64,000 nt of DNA from Actinoalloteichus_B caeruleus. Its GTDB lineage: Bacteria; Actinomycetota; Actinomycetes; Mycobacteriales; Pseudonocardiaceae. Below are positions 6,153 to 15,110 of the stretch, one piece after another. Within the stretch, counting starts at the first letter, position 1. Each line of letters begins with the position of its first letter. Under the pieces are notes generated by a model that was not told the origin of the DNA, searched no databases, and was given only the letters and a program-made list of their open reading frames with translations. The translations under genes were made by a program, and so were the position numbers. The stretch lies in NCBI RefSeq assembly GCF_000718005.1, contig NZ_JODV01000001.1, one strand, 5' to 3'.

Positions 6153-8137
6153 CGTCGACCAGCGGAACCTTCAACACGGTCAGCTCACCCGGTAGCACGG
6201 TCGGGATCCAGGCCGAGCAGGTCCACAACTCCTCGGTCTACCAGATCCTCCCCGATGCCTCGCCAGAACAGAAGTACGAACTGGGCATCAGGTGCCTTGA
6301 CGACGGAATACCCTCCCGTGCGAGGGAACTCATCGAGGATGCCATCGCACACGGTTTCAGCGGATGCGAAGCACGGTTTCACCTCGTCCTCGCGATGCTC
6401 GACAAGCGGTCACTGCGCGACCTTTCCCAGCAGGAACGGGATGACCTGGCCAACACCACCGCCGCCGTGCACCGATTCCCGAACGGTGAGTGGAAACGTG
6501 GCCTGGAGGCGATCTGCGAGCTACTGCGTGCTCTCAGACGTGTCGACGGCGATCCCGGCCCCGCGTTGGACAAGATCCTCGCCCTCGACCCTCCCCAACG
6601 TGACAAGATCATTCGTCACCTCGATCTCGTCCTCACCGGCGGGACCAAGGACAGGTTCTGGGCCGAGACCCACACGACCGCCCAGGAAAACAGGTTCAAG
6701 GGAGGACGAGGCGACCGCGTCTGGGCCTACTTCGAGCCCGATCCGGCTGAGGCGCGAGCCCGAAGGCCGCTCTACGCGCAGGCGACCACTGTCGACACGC
6801 TCGCGGCCTGCGCGTGGTCGACACTGGGTATCGCGGCCCTCGCGTACCTCGGTTGGATAGTCCTCGACACGGCGTCCCTTGCGACGATCCTCCCCGTCCT
6901 CGTCGTCATCAGCGCCGGTGTCGTGGCCGGGAGGACCAGCCTGGAGTGGCGCTACCGAACACAACGCCGCCTGGAGAAGGATGCGGACCACCTGGGACCG
7001 CGCACCACTCCCACGGCCGCGAACCGTGAGTTCTCCAGCGCGGTCGATTCGGCCTTCCGGCACTACTTCGACAAGTACGGCCCAACGGACGAAGGTCGTC
7101 AGACCTGGCAGGCTGGCACGAGGGGGATCCGGAGCACGCTGGCGACCGAGGTCGCCGAGATCTACTCCGAATCCAGCATCGGAGTGGGAAATGTCCGGTG
7201 GTTGATCAGACACCTCGCACGAAGGACGAGGAGGAAATGGGACGAGGACACGCTCCTTGATCACCGCAGGCGGTACTCGGTCCGCACCTCGGTCAAACTC
7301 TGGTTCTCACTCTCCCTCACTACCCTGGCCATCTCCCTGGCCAGCCTGGTCCACTCGGCTGTTGACCAGTCACTGCTGCCAGCCTCCTCGGCGACACTCG
7401 CCCTGCTCGGGGCCGTTCCACCAGCGGTCCGGAGGTGGTACGCCGTGATAAGCGAGAGACGGCGGACGATCGAGGATTTCGGGGACTACTGGGACGAACT
7501 GCGCACACGCCAGGAGGAACACGACCGGTGGGTCTCCAAACTGGAATCCACGCGGCCCTCAGAGAAGGAACTGGAGGCCTGGCTGAACTGCGACAAGACA
7601 GTGCTGCTCAACTCAGCGCTCAAGCACTACAAGCTGGCATGGCGCGACATCATCGCGCACGCGTTCCTCCAGACGCCAGCCTCGCGACACACCCGAGCGC
7701 GAGTCACCGGCGGCCCCTGGCGATACTCCCGCTACGACATCAGCCTGTTCCTGATCACGCAGGACGGGGTTCGCGAGGTGAGCGTCGAACTCAACTTCGA
7801 ACGAGTGTCCACCAGCGGCGAGACGAGGAACAACTTCCGATTCGATGCCGTTTCCTCGGTTCATGTGACCGAGACCAGCAGAGCTAGCTACACGCTGGAA
7901 CTCACGCTTCTGAACGGCCCGGCCCGGAACATCCTGGTCACGCTGCCCGGAACAGGATCGTTCACCACAGGCGAGAATGAGGATTCGCTGTCACGGATCA
8001 ATCTCGATTCGGCGGGCTTCACCCACACCCTGCACATCCTCGAGGGCATCGCGGCGGAGGGGAAGGCCTGGATAGAGCGGGACACCGAGCACGACCACGG
8101 ATCACCACCAGGGCTGAAGGTGGCCGCTGGGCTGTAG
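6149..8137 (+). CDS. membrane protein with N-terminal amyloid-like motif and helical repeat region
   Basis: A 662-residue protein of unknown function. Residues 9-33 carry the motif shared with the upstream nucleosidase (TVGIQAEQVHNSSVY at 17-31). Residues 36-200 are helical and repeat-like (SPEQKYELGIRCLDDGIPSRA...), resembling Streptomyces proteins that I recall with the same motif-plus-helical layout. Two hydrophobic helices lie near 215-237 and 243-262, and two more in the stretch SVKLWFSLSLTTLAISL to LALLGAVPPAV. Between and after them are large soluble regions, the last (about 535-640) beta-rich. Translational coupling to the nucleosidase through ATGA suggests equal amounts of both proteins. 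Inference: a membrane-anchored receptor or partner that recruits the nucleosidase through the motif. Confidence 0.75.
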   Translation: MTSTSGTFNTVSSPGSTVGIQAEQVHNSSVYQILPDASPEQKYELGIRCLDDGIPSRARELIEDAIAHGFSGCEARFHLVLAMLDKRSLRDLSQQERDDLANTTAAVHRFPNGEWKRGLEAICELLRALRRVDGDPGPALDKILALDPPQRDKIIRHLDLVLTGGTKDRFWAETHTTAQENRFKGGRGDRVWAYFEPDPAEARARRPLYAQATTVDTLAACAWSTLGIAALAYLGWIVLDTASLATILPVLVVISAGVVAGRTSLEWRYRTQRRLEKDADHLGPRTTPTAANREFSSAVDSAFRHYFDKYGPTDEGRQTWQAGTRGIRSTLATEVAEIYSESSIGVGNVRWLIRHLARRTRRKWDEDTLLDHRRRYSVRTSVKLWFSLSLTTLAISLASLVHSAVDQSLLPASSATLALLGAVPPAVRRWYAVISERRRTIEDFGDYWDELRTRQEEHDRWVSKLESTRPSEKELEAWLNCDKTVLLNSALKHYKLAWRDIIAHAFLQTPASRHTRARVTGGPWRYSRYDISLFLITQDGVREVSVELNFERVSTSGETRNNFRFDAVSSVHVTETSRASYTLELTLLNGPARNILVTLPGTGSFTTGENEDSLSRINLDSAGFTHTLHILEGIAAEGKAWIERDTEHDHGSPPGLKVAAGL

Positions 8138-8215
8138 TGCCCCACCAGCACGATCCGATGCCCGGAGGGCGGAGAGCCCCCTCGGCGCCCTCGCCAGCGG
8201 ACCGGGAGGGCGGGG

Positions 8216-8662
8216 TCAACCGGCGTGACCGGGGGCGCAGTGGCTTCGGCTCGCTCGCAGGCCGTCGGCGAGCGTCTCCTGGTTGAGCATGGCCAGCACC
8301 GCGCCTTCGGCTCGTGCGGTGAGGTCCTCGAAGTAGGCGGAGGCGTGCGCGGCACCGACGCACCCGCTCTCGACCTCCGGCCGGCACACCCACAACGGCT
8401 TGTCCCCGACTGCACAGCGGTAGATCTCGGCCAGCGTGATGGCCTCGGCCGGTCGCGCCAGTCGGGTGCCGCCGGCCCGCCCCTTGATCGACTCGACCAG
8501 ACCAGCGTGCCCCAGGGGGACGAGGAGCTTGCGGACCAGGCTGGGGTTGGCGCCGACGCGCTCGGCGAGCTGGCCGCTGCTCACGACCGGCGCGCCCTCC
8601 TCCTCGGCGATGGCCAGGAAGAACATGACGGCCAGCGCACTGGAGAACCTGATGTCCAGCAC
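8216..8662 (-). CDS. Rrf2-family transcriptional regulator
   Basis: A 148-residue winged-helix regulator. LDIRFSSALAVMFFLAIAEEEG starts the fold, and SSGQLAERVGANPSLVRKLLVPLGHAGLV holds the helix-turn-helix. Three cysteines at 83, 93 and 101 (YRCAVGDKPLWVCRPEVESGC) occupy the region where IscR/NsrR-type members bind an iron-sulfur cluster, so redox or nitrosative sensing is possible, though the spacing is not identical. GTG start at 8662 with GGGGAGG 7 bases upstream; an upstream in-frame start would run through the promoter. It is divergent from an Old Yellow Enzyme gene and a palindrome lies between the promoter elements of that gene, so it is probably its repressor. Confidence 0.9.
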   Translation of the reverse strand: MLDIRFSSALAVMFFLAIAEEEGAPVVSSGQLAERVGANPSLVRKLLVPLGHAGLVESIKGRAGGTRLARPAEAITLAEIYRCAVGDKPLWVCRPEVESGCVGAAHASAYFEDLTARAEGAVLAMLNQETLADGLRASRSHCAPGHAG

Positions 8663-8736
8663 CGTCGCACCTCCCCGTTCGTCCCCGCAGCCTACTCGGC
8701 CACCACATGCCGAGCCGAAAACGTCACAGACACAGT

Positions 8737-8764
8737 TGCATTTTCTGGCAGAAACTGTATCTTT
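8737..8764 (+). promoter_or_regulatory. promoter of the Old Yellow Enzyme gene with embedded palindrome
   Basis: A TTGCAT -35 (8737-8742) and a weak TATCTT -10 (8759-8764) are 16 bp apart. Between them lies the perfect palindrome TTTCTG-G-CAGAAA (8743-8755), and an outer ACAGTT/AACTGT pair (8733-8738, 8754-8759) frames it. A repressor bound here would block RNA polymerase. The divergent Rrf2 protein is the obvious candidate. Confidence 0.55.
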
Positions 8765-8803
8765 CAAAGGAGCAATTCGTCGACCTCCCGGGAGTCCAGC
8801 CCC

Positions 8804-9925
8804 ATGTCCACTCGCGTCGCCCAGGCCCTCGCCCGCCCGCTGACCCTGGGTTCGGCGGAACTGCCGAACCGCCTCGTCATGGCCCCGATGACCAGGGCTT
8901 TCTCACCGGGAGGCGTCCCAGGAACGGATGTCGCCGACTACTACGCCCGCCGGGCCGCGGCCGGCACCGGGCTGATCATCACCGAGGGCACCTACATCGA
9001 CCACCCCTCGGCAGGGGACGTGGAGAGCGTGCCCCGCTTCCACGGCGAGGCGCCGCTCGCCGGCTGGCGCCACGTCGTCGAGGCGGTGCACGCCGCCGGC
9101 GGCCGGATCATGCCCCAGCTGTGGCACGTGGGCATCCAACGCCCCGCCGGCAACCCGCCCTTCCCGGAGGCCCCCTCGGTCGGCCCGTCCGGGATCGCGC
9201 TGGACGGCACCGAGGGAGCCGGTGATGCCCTCTCCCCCACCGAGATCGACCGCGTCATCACCGCGTTCGCCGAAGCGGCCCACCAGGCCGAACGCATCGG
9301 TTTCGACGGGATCGAGCTGCACGGCGCGCACGGCTACCTGATCGACCAGTTCCTCTGGGAGCGCACCAACCGGAGGACCGACGGCTACGGCGGCGACCTC
9401 GTCGCCCGCACCCGCTTCGCCACCGACGTCATCACCGCCGTGCGCGAACGCGTCGCTCCCGACTTCCCCGTCGTCCTCCGCTTCTCGCAGTGGAAGGCGG
9501 ACAACTACGACGCGCGACTGGCCGAGACCCCCGACGAGCTCCAGCGGCTGCTCACCCCGCTGTCCGAGGCGGGCGTGACCGCCTTCCACGCGTCCACCCG
9601 CCGCTTCTGGGAGCCCGAGTTCCCCGACTCGGGTGTCGACCTGAACCTGGCCGGGTGGACCCGCAAGCTGACCGGGAAGCCCGTGATCACCGTCGGGTCG
9701 GTCGGCCTCGACTCCGTCTTCGAACCCGCCGCCCTCTTCGCGGGTCAGGGCGCCGGCGTGGAGAGCGTCAACCGGCTGCTGGACCGGCTGGAGCGTGACG
9801 AGTTCGACCTCGTCGCCGTCGGCCGCGCGCTGCTGGCCGACCCCGAGTGGGCGCGCAAGGTCCTGGAGGGACGCGAGGAGGAGCTCACCCCCTTCAGCGC
9901 GGACGCCCTGGGCACCCTGCGCTGA
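8804..9925 (+). CDS. Old Yellow Enzyme family NADH:flavin oxidoreductase
   Basis: A 373-residue FMN-dependent TIM-barrel ene-reductase. It opens with LARPLTLGSAELPNRLVMAPMTR; the active-site motif FDGIELHGAHGYLIDQFL carries the His pair (HGAH) expected to bind the enone oxygen, and ERTNRRTDGYGG with the barrel-closing region VAVGRALLADPEWARKV complete the family pattern. Members reduce activated C=C bonds of electrophiles and nitro compounds with NAD(P)H. The ATG at 8804 follows GGGAG by about 10 bases; the longer open frame upstream only reads through the promoter. Regulation by the divergent Rrf2 protein fits a role in detoxifying reactive electrophiles. Confidence 0.93.
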   Translation: MSTRVAQALARPLTLGSAELPNRLVMAPMTRAFSPGGVPGTDVADYYARRAAAGTGLIITEGTYIDHPSAGDVESVPRFHGEAPLAGWRHVVEAVHAAGGRIMPQLWHVGIQRPAGNPPFPEAPSVGPSGIALDGTEGAGDALSPTEIDRVITAFAEAAHQAERIGFDGIELHGAHGYLIDQFLWERTNRRTDGYGGDLVARTRFATDVITAVRERVAPDFPVVLRFSQWKADNYDARLAETPDELQRLLTPLSEAGVTAFHASTRRFWEPEFPDSGVDLNLAGWTRKLTGKPVITVGSVGLDSVFEPAALFAGQGAGVESVNRLLDRLERDEFDLVAVGRALLADPEWARKVLEGREEELTPFSADALGTLR

Positions 9926-10144
9926 CCGGTTCCCCGAACGCCGTCGTCGCCCCTGGCCGGCCCGAACGGTTCGGTTCGCGCCGATACCGGTCCCGTCGGG
10001 CCAGGCGGTGGGAAGGGGCGACGACGGCCCGGCCGGTAGCACGCCGTCGGCGGGACGCCGCCGGGATGGCACGGAACGCCGGCAGGGGTGACGCCGGCAC
10101 CAGGGGGCAGCCCTCCTCATCCGGCCGCCACACCGGTCGGCCGT

Positions 10145-11029
10145 TCAGCGCGCCAGCAGGGCGCGCAACGCGTGGACGACCTCGCCGGGCGACTCCTCGG
10201 CCATGAAGTGCCCGGCGGACACCGTCGAGTGGGCGAGGTCGGGGGCCCACCGTCGCCACACCTCGCCGGCGTCGTAGCCGAGTGCGGCGCCCCAGTCCTG
10301 CTGGAGGACGGTGACGGGCATCCGCAGCTGGTTGCCGGCCAGCCGGTCCGCCTCGTCGTGCTCGATGTCGACGGTGGCCGAGGCCCGGTAGTCGGCGACG
10401 ATGGAGGGAACCGCCTCCCGGGAGGCCCGCAGGTAGGCGGCCCGCACCTCCGCCGGGACGGCGTCCGGGTCCTGGCCCCACACGTCGAGGAAGTGGCCGA
10501 AGAAGGCGTCCGGCGCCGCCCCGATCAGGGCCTCCGGGAGACCGGGCGGCTGGGCCATCAGGTAGAGGTGGAAGCCGACGGCGGCGCTGACCCCACGCAG
10601 CACGTCCCAGGTGTCGAGGGTGGGGACGACGTCGAGCGCCGCCAGGTGGGTGACGGCGTCGGGGTGGTCGAGTCCCGCGCGGAACGCCACCAGCGCGCCC
10701 CGGTCGTGGCCGGCCAGCGCGAAGCGTTCGTGCCCGAACGCGTGCGCGAGGGTGACGACGTCCTCGGCCATGCGTCGCTTCGCGTAGGTGGTCCCGTCCG
10801 TGTCGGCGGGCTTGTCGCTGGCCCCGTAGCCCCGCAGGTCGGGGCAGAGGACGGTGTGGTCGGTGGCCAGGTCAGCGGCCACGTGCCGCCACATGAGGTG
10901 GGTCTGGGGGAAGCCGTGGAGGAGGACGACCGGGCTCCCGGTGCCCGCCACGGCGACGTTCAACTCGACTCCCCCTGTGACGGGGACCCGCTGGTAGTCG
11001 AATCCGGTGATGCGGACGTCGCTGTTCAT
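10145..11029 (-). CDS. alpha/beta hydrolase (haloacetate dehalogenase / epoxide hydrolase type)
   Basis: A 294-residue cytoplasmic hydrolase. HGFPQTHLMWRHVAADL holds the oxyanion region and PDLRGYGASDKP is the next strand-loop of the family. The nucleophile elbow reads AGHDRGA, i.e. an Asp rather than Ser, which points to dehalogenase or epoxide hydrolase chemistry rather than an esterase. The C-terminal SAGHFMAEESP supplies the catalytic His. Start ATG at 11029 with GGAAGG upstream; an ORF extension of 25 residues lacks support. It stands alone, with no gene for 219 bp downstream, and is divergent from the giant SARP gene. The exact substrate is unknown. Confidence 0.88.
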   Translation of the reverse strand: MNSDVRITGFDYQRVPVTGGVELNVAVAGTGSPVVLLHGFPQTHLMWRHVAADLATDHTVLCPDLRGYGASDKPADTDGTTYAKRRMAEDVVTLAHAFGHERFALAGHDRGALVAFRAGLDHPDAVTHLAALDVVPTLDTWDVLRGVSAAVGFHLYLMAQPPGLPEALIGAAPDAFFGHFLDVWGQDPDAVPAEVRAAYLRASREAVPSIVADYRASATVDIEHDEADRLAGNQLRMPVTVLQQDWGAALGYDAGEVWRRWAPDLAHSTVSAGHFMAEESPGEVVHALRALLAR

Positions 11030-11570
11030 CTCGTGCCTTCCGCTCGGGTGCGGCGCCCGGGTGACGCCGATGCCCCGAGCGTGTGCCGAGGCGATGAGCA
11101 CCACGTCAGCGTTGGGTCAGCGCGGGATGAGCGTGGCCCGCGCGGCGCGCCACCGCGCTGGTCTCGCCGGCCACGTGAGAACGAGCCGGCCCGCTCGGCG
11201 GGGTCTGGCACGGAATTTCGGGTGCCGGATCCGGGGACGCCTGGGCTACGCGCCTCCCCCGCCGGGGGACCTCCCTCGGGACGAGGTCGACGTCGTCCGC
11301 CCGCTCCAGCGGGAGGGCCGGGTGATGTCCATCGGTCAGGGCCAGCCGACCCCCGACCACGGGCCGGCGCACCGGTCCGTGGGTGGCGGCGCTGACCACG
11401 CGTCCCTCGATGGTGGAGGTGGCGCGCGTGGCCGCCGGTGCTCCCGGCCGGACCGCGACGGTGCTCGTCGACCATGCGGCGGCGGAGAACGACTTCCTCG
11501 GGGTCACCACACCCCGGCTGCCGTGCCGCCGCGGCGCGGTTACAGTGCCGGACCGGTGGCTGCGGAGAGG
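11030..11570. other. 541-bp intergenic region upstream of the SARP gene
   Basis: No gene that I can support. A plus-strand frame ending at 11580 contains a moderately protein-like stretch, but it overlaps the SARP start and has no clear family, so I leave it out. The region must carry the promoters of both divergent neighbours. Confidence 0.4.
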
Positions 11571-14500
11571 ATGTCGGTGACCTCGTCGGTGTGGTTCTCG
11601 GTGCTCGGTCCGCTGGCGGCCGGGAACGCGGGAGGACCGCTGCCCCTGCCCGGCCCCCGGCACCGCGCGGTGTTGGCCAGGCTGCTGGTGGCGCGGGGTC
11701 GCGTCGTCCCGGTGGACCGCCTGGTCGATGACCTGTGGGATCCCGCGCCCGCCGGTGCCGTGGGAGCGTTGCGGACCTTCGTCTCGGCGTTGCGCCGCGT
11801 GCTGGAACCCGACCGGCCTCCTCGGGCCCCGGCCCGGCTGCTGGTCACCTCCGCTCCCGGGTACGCGCTGCGGGTGGACCCCGACGCGGTGGACGCGCGA
11901 CGGTTCGAGGCGGCCGTCGCCGACTCCGGTGAACTGCTCGCCTCCGGTCGGCCCGCTTCGGCCCTCGCGCTGCTCGACGAGGCGCTCGGGTGGTGGCGCG
12001 GTCCGGCGTACGCGGGGTTCGAGGAGTACCCGTGGGCGCGGGCGGAGATCAACCGCCTCGACGAGTCACGGCTGGTGGCGGTGGAGCGCAGGGCCGCCGC
12101 CCTGCTCGCCGGGGGCCGGGGGCCGGAGGCGGTGCCCGACCTGGAGGCGCAGGTGGTCGGGCACCCGTGGCGGGAGGAGGGGTGGCGGCTCCTGGCGCTG
12201 GCCCTGTACCGGGGCGGGAGGCAGGGCGACGCCTTGTCCGCCCTGCGCCGCGCGCGCCGGGTGCTGGCCGAGGAGCTGGGAGTGGATCCGGGGCCGGAGT
12301 TGCGCCGGCTGGAGGCGGACGTGTTGGCGCAGGCCGAGCACCTGCTGCCGGCGGAGTGGCCGTGGGAGCGTGACACCGGCGGTTCCGACCCGGGCGGCCC
12401 CTCCTCGACAGGACGGGAGAGCCCGGTGGCACCGGCGGCGGGACCCGTCGAGCCCCTCGGTACCGATCGGGCCGGGGGGCGGTCGGGTGCCTCGACGCCG
12501 AACCGGCGCGGGCGGGCGGCCACCGCCTCCTCAGGCCCGACGGCGGCCGACTCGGCGCTGGGCGGCCCCGGCGGTGGTGACCTGCCCGGTCCGCACGCGT
12601 CCCCCCGCCTGGTCGGGCGGGCGGGTGAACTGACGGCCGTGGATGGCGCCGCGGCGGACGCGGTCGCACGGGACGGGCTGGTCCTCGCGCTGGTCACCGG
12701 GGAAGCGGGCGGAGGCAAGACCGCCCTCGCGGAGGCCCTGGCCGCCAGGGTCACGGGGCGGGGGTGGCTGGTGGCACGGGGAACGAACCCGGAGGAGACG
12801 GGCGCGGCGGAGGACTGGGCGTGGGACCAGGTCCTGGGCGTCCTGGTCGCGTCGGGTCGCGGCACCGCGCCCACCAGGGGCGGGGCGGCAGCCGGGGACG
12901 CGGTGGCCGCCCGGTTCCGGTGGCATCGGGAGGTGGCGCGGTTCCTGGCGGAGACGGCGGCGCACGGACCGGTGCTGGTGGTGCTGGACGACCTCCACCG
13001 TGCGGGTGAGGAAACCCTCCGCCTGCTCTCCACGCTGGTGACCGGAGGAGTCACCGGGCCCGTGCTGGTGGTGGGCACCTACCGGACGACGGACCCACCG
13101 CCGCCCCTGACGAGGTTCCTGGGGCAGGTGGCGCGAGCCGAACCGGTCCGGGTGGCGCTGGGCGGGCTGGACCGGGACGAGGTGTCGGGGTTGATGGGCT
13201 CGATCACCGGGCGCCCTGTCGACGCCGCGACGGCGGCGGCGGTGCGCGGACGCACGGGCGGCAACCCGTTCTTCGTCCGTGAACTGGCCCGCCTGCTCCT
13301 CGCGGAGGGGGCGGAGGCGTTGGCCGAGGTCCCACCCGGGGTACGGGACGTGGTCCGCTACCGCATCACCCGGCTGCCGGCGTCGGCGGCGTCGGTGCTC
13401 TCGTGGGCCGCCGTCATCGGGACCGAGTTCGACGTGGCGGTCCTGGTGGCGGTGGTCGGGGCCGAACAACGGGTGTTGGACGCCCTCGACCTCGCGACGG
13501 GCGCCGGGTTCCTGGTCGAGGGCGGCGCCGCTCGGGTGAGGTTCGCGCACGCCCTGGTGCGCGACGCGGTGTACGAGGAGCTGTCGGGGCCGCGACGCGC
13601 TCGCGCGCACGGCGCCGTCGCCGACGTCGTGGAACGGCTGCGGCCGTGGGAGGTGACGACGATCGCGCACCACCTCGTGCTGACGGGTGACCGGGAGCGG
13701 GCGGACCAGGTGGTCCGGTACGCGCGGATCGCCGCGACGGACGCGGCGGCCCGGTTCGCCTCGGAGGAGGCGGCCCGGTGGTGGCGGCACGCCCTGGACT
13801 CGCACGACTCAGCGGTCCGCCTCCGGGGGGCCTCGGCGGAGGACGAGGCCGCCCAGGAACGGCTCGACCTCGTCCTGGGGCTCGTGCGGGCGCTCGCGGT
13901 CGCCGGCGATCTCGGCGGGGCGCGTTCCTGCCGGTCGGAGGCGCTCGAGCTGGCGGAACGGCTGGGGGACGACCAGGTGGTGCGGGCGCTGACCGCCTTC
14001 GACGTGCCGGCGGTGTGGACGACGAGCGACGACCAGCGGCTGGCCCGGCGAATCGCGGACCTCGTCGACAGGGTGGTGGTCCGCCTGCCGGTCGACCGGG
14101 TGGTCGACCGCGCCCGGCTGCTGGCCACGCTGGCCCTGGAACTCCGGGGCGGCCGGGACAGCCGCCCTCTGGCGGCCGCCGAGGAGGCGGAACGCCTGGC
14201 GAGGGAGTCGGGGGATCCGGCCGTGGTGGCCCTGGCGCTGAACGCGCGCTTCATGCAGACCTTCTGGCGTGCCGGCCTGGCGGACCAGCGGGCCGCGCTC
14301 GGCGGGGAACTGGCGCTGCTGGCCCGGGACCACTCGTTGGTGACCTTCGAGATCCTCGGGGAACTCGTGTCGCTCCAGGCACGCTCCGCGTTGGGGGACT
14401 TCACCGCCGCCGACCGCCACGCGACCGAGGCGGACCGGCTGGGCCGGGAGTACCAGTCGCCGCTGGTCGGCGTCCTCACGGACTGGTACCGGGCGATGCG

Positions 14501-15110
14501 CACCTCCGTCTCGGGCCGGGAGGCAGCCGGGGCCGCCGCCTACCGGGCGGCGGCGGCGCGGCTGGCTGGGACGGGCATGTTCGGGCTCGAGCGGGGTCTG
14601 CGCGAGTTCGCGTCGTTCTGCCACCAACTCCGGTGGGATCCACCGGCCTCCGCCGGCGGGGAGGTCCGGGTGGCGGCGGCGGGCGGCGACGCGGACGACT
14701 ACGAACCCTGGTGCCGCCCGCTGCGTCTCCTGGCCGCCGGGCGGATCGCCGAGGCGCGGGAGGCCGCGTGCCGCGTGCCGGAGTCGCCTCACGACCTGTT
14801 CCTCGAGGCCCGGTCGTGCCTGCGGGCGGTGTCGACGTCGCTGCTGGCGGACCGGGAGACCTCGGACCGGCTGTACGAGGAACTGTCGCCGGCCGAGGCG
14901 GAGATCGCCGGGGCGGGCAGTGGCCTGGTGGCGCTGCGCCCGGTGGCCCACCACCTCGGCGACCTGGCGTGGACCCTGGGGCGTCCCGGCGCGGCGGTCG
15001 AGCACTACGACCGGGCGCGTGCCCTCGCCGAGGGGGTGGGCGCCCCGCACTGGGCGCGGGCCGCCGAGCAGGCGCGGGCGGCCGTCCGGCGCCGGTCGAG
15101 CCGTGGGTGA
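11571..15110 (+). CDS. large SARP-type regulator with AAA ATPase and TPR-like region
   Basis: An AfsR-like regulator of about 1,179 residues. Residues 8-105 form an OmpR-type winged helix (VLGPLAAG ... RAVLARLLVARGRVVPVDRLVDDLW); 110-260 are the bacterial transcriptional activation domain (ALRRARRVLAEELGVDPGPELRRLE at the end). A Gly/Pro-rich linker follows, then an AAA-16-like ATPase with Walker A GEAGGGKT near 377-384 and Walker B VLVVLDDLH near 467-475. The C-terminal half is Ala/Arg-rich helical repeat. There is no LuxR-type helix-turn-helix at the end. The ATG at 11571 directly abuts GGAGAGG, so the GTG at 11577 may be the true start. Such proteins usually activate secondary metabolism, but no biosynthetic genes follow. 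Confidence 0.9.
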   Translation: MSVTSSVWFSVLGPLAAGNAGGPLPLPGPRHRAVLARLLVARGRVVPVDRLVDDLWDPAPAGAVGALRTFVSALRRVLEPDRPPRAPARLLVTSAPGYALRVDPDAVDARRFEAAVADSGELLASGRPASALALLDEALGWWRGPAYAGFEEYPWARAEINRLDESRLVAVERRAAALLAGGRGPEAVPDLEAQVVGHPWREEGWRLLALALYRGGRQGDALSALRRARRVLAEELGVDPGPELRRLEADVLAQAEHLLPAEWPWERDTGGSDPGGPSSTGRESPVAPAAGPVEPLGTDRAGGRSGASTPNRRGRAATASSGPTAADSALGGPGGGDLPGPHASPRLVGRAGELTAVDGAAADAVARDGLVLALVTGEAGGGKTALAEALAARVTGRGWLVARGTNPEETGAAEDWAWDQVLGVLVASGRGTAPTRGGAAAGDAVAARFRWHREVARFLAETAAHGPVLVVLDDLHRAGEETLRLLSTLVTGGVTGPVLVVGTYRTTDPPPPLTRFLGQVARAEPVRVALGGLDRDEVSGLMGSITGRPVDAATAAAVRGRTGGNPFFVRELARLLLAEGAEALAEVPPGVRDVVRYRITRLPASAASVLSWAAVIGTEFDVAVLVAVVGAEQRVLDALDLATGAGFLVEGGAARVRFAHALVRDAVYEELSGPRRARAHGAVADVVERLRPWEVTTIAHHLVLTGDRERADQVVRYARIAATDAAARFASEEAARWWRHALDSHDSAVRLRGASAEDEAAQERLDLVLGLVRALAVAGDLGGARSCRSEALELAERLGDDQVVRALTAFDVPAVWTTSDDQRLARRIADLVDRVVVRLPVDRVVDRARLLATLALELRGGRDSRPLAAAEEAERLARESGDPAVVALALNARFMQTFWRAGLADQRAALGGELALLARDHSLVTFEILGELVSLQARSALGDFTAADRHATEADRLGREYQSPLVGVLTDWYRAMRTSVSGREAAGAAAYRAAAARLAGTGMFGLERGLREFASFCHQLRWDPPASAGGEVRVAAAGGDADDYEPWCRPLRLLAAGRIAEAREAACRVPESPHDLFLEARSCLRAVSTSLLADRETSDRLYEELSPAEAEIAGAGSGLVALRPVAHHLGDLAWTLGRPGAAVEHYDRARALAEGVGAPHWARAAEQARAAVRRRSSRG

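Noticed and set aside
11383..11580. Small plus-strand frame before the SARP gene
   Set aside because: A short stretch looks protein-like, but there is no family match and it overlaps the SARP start.
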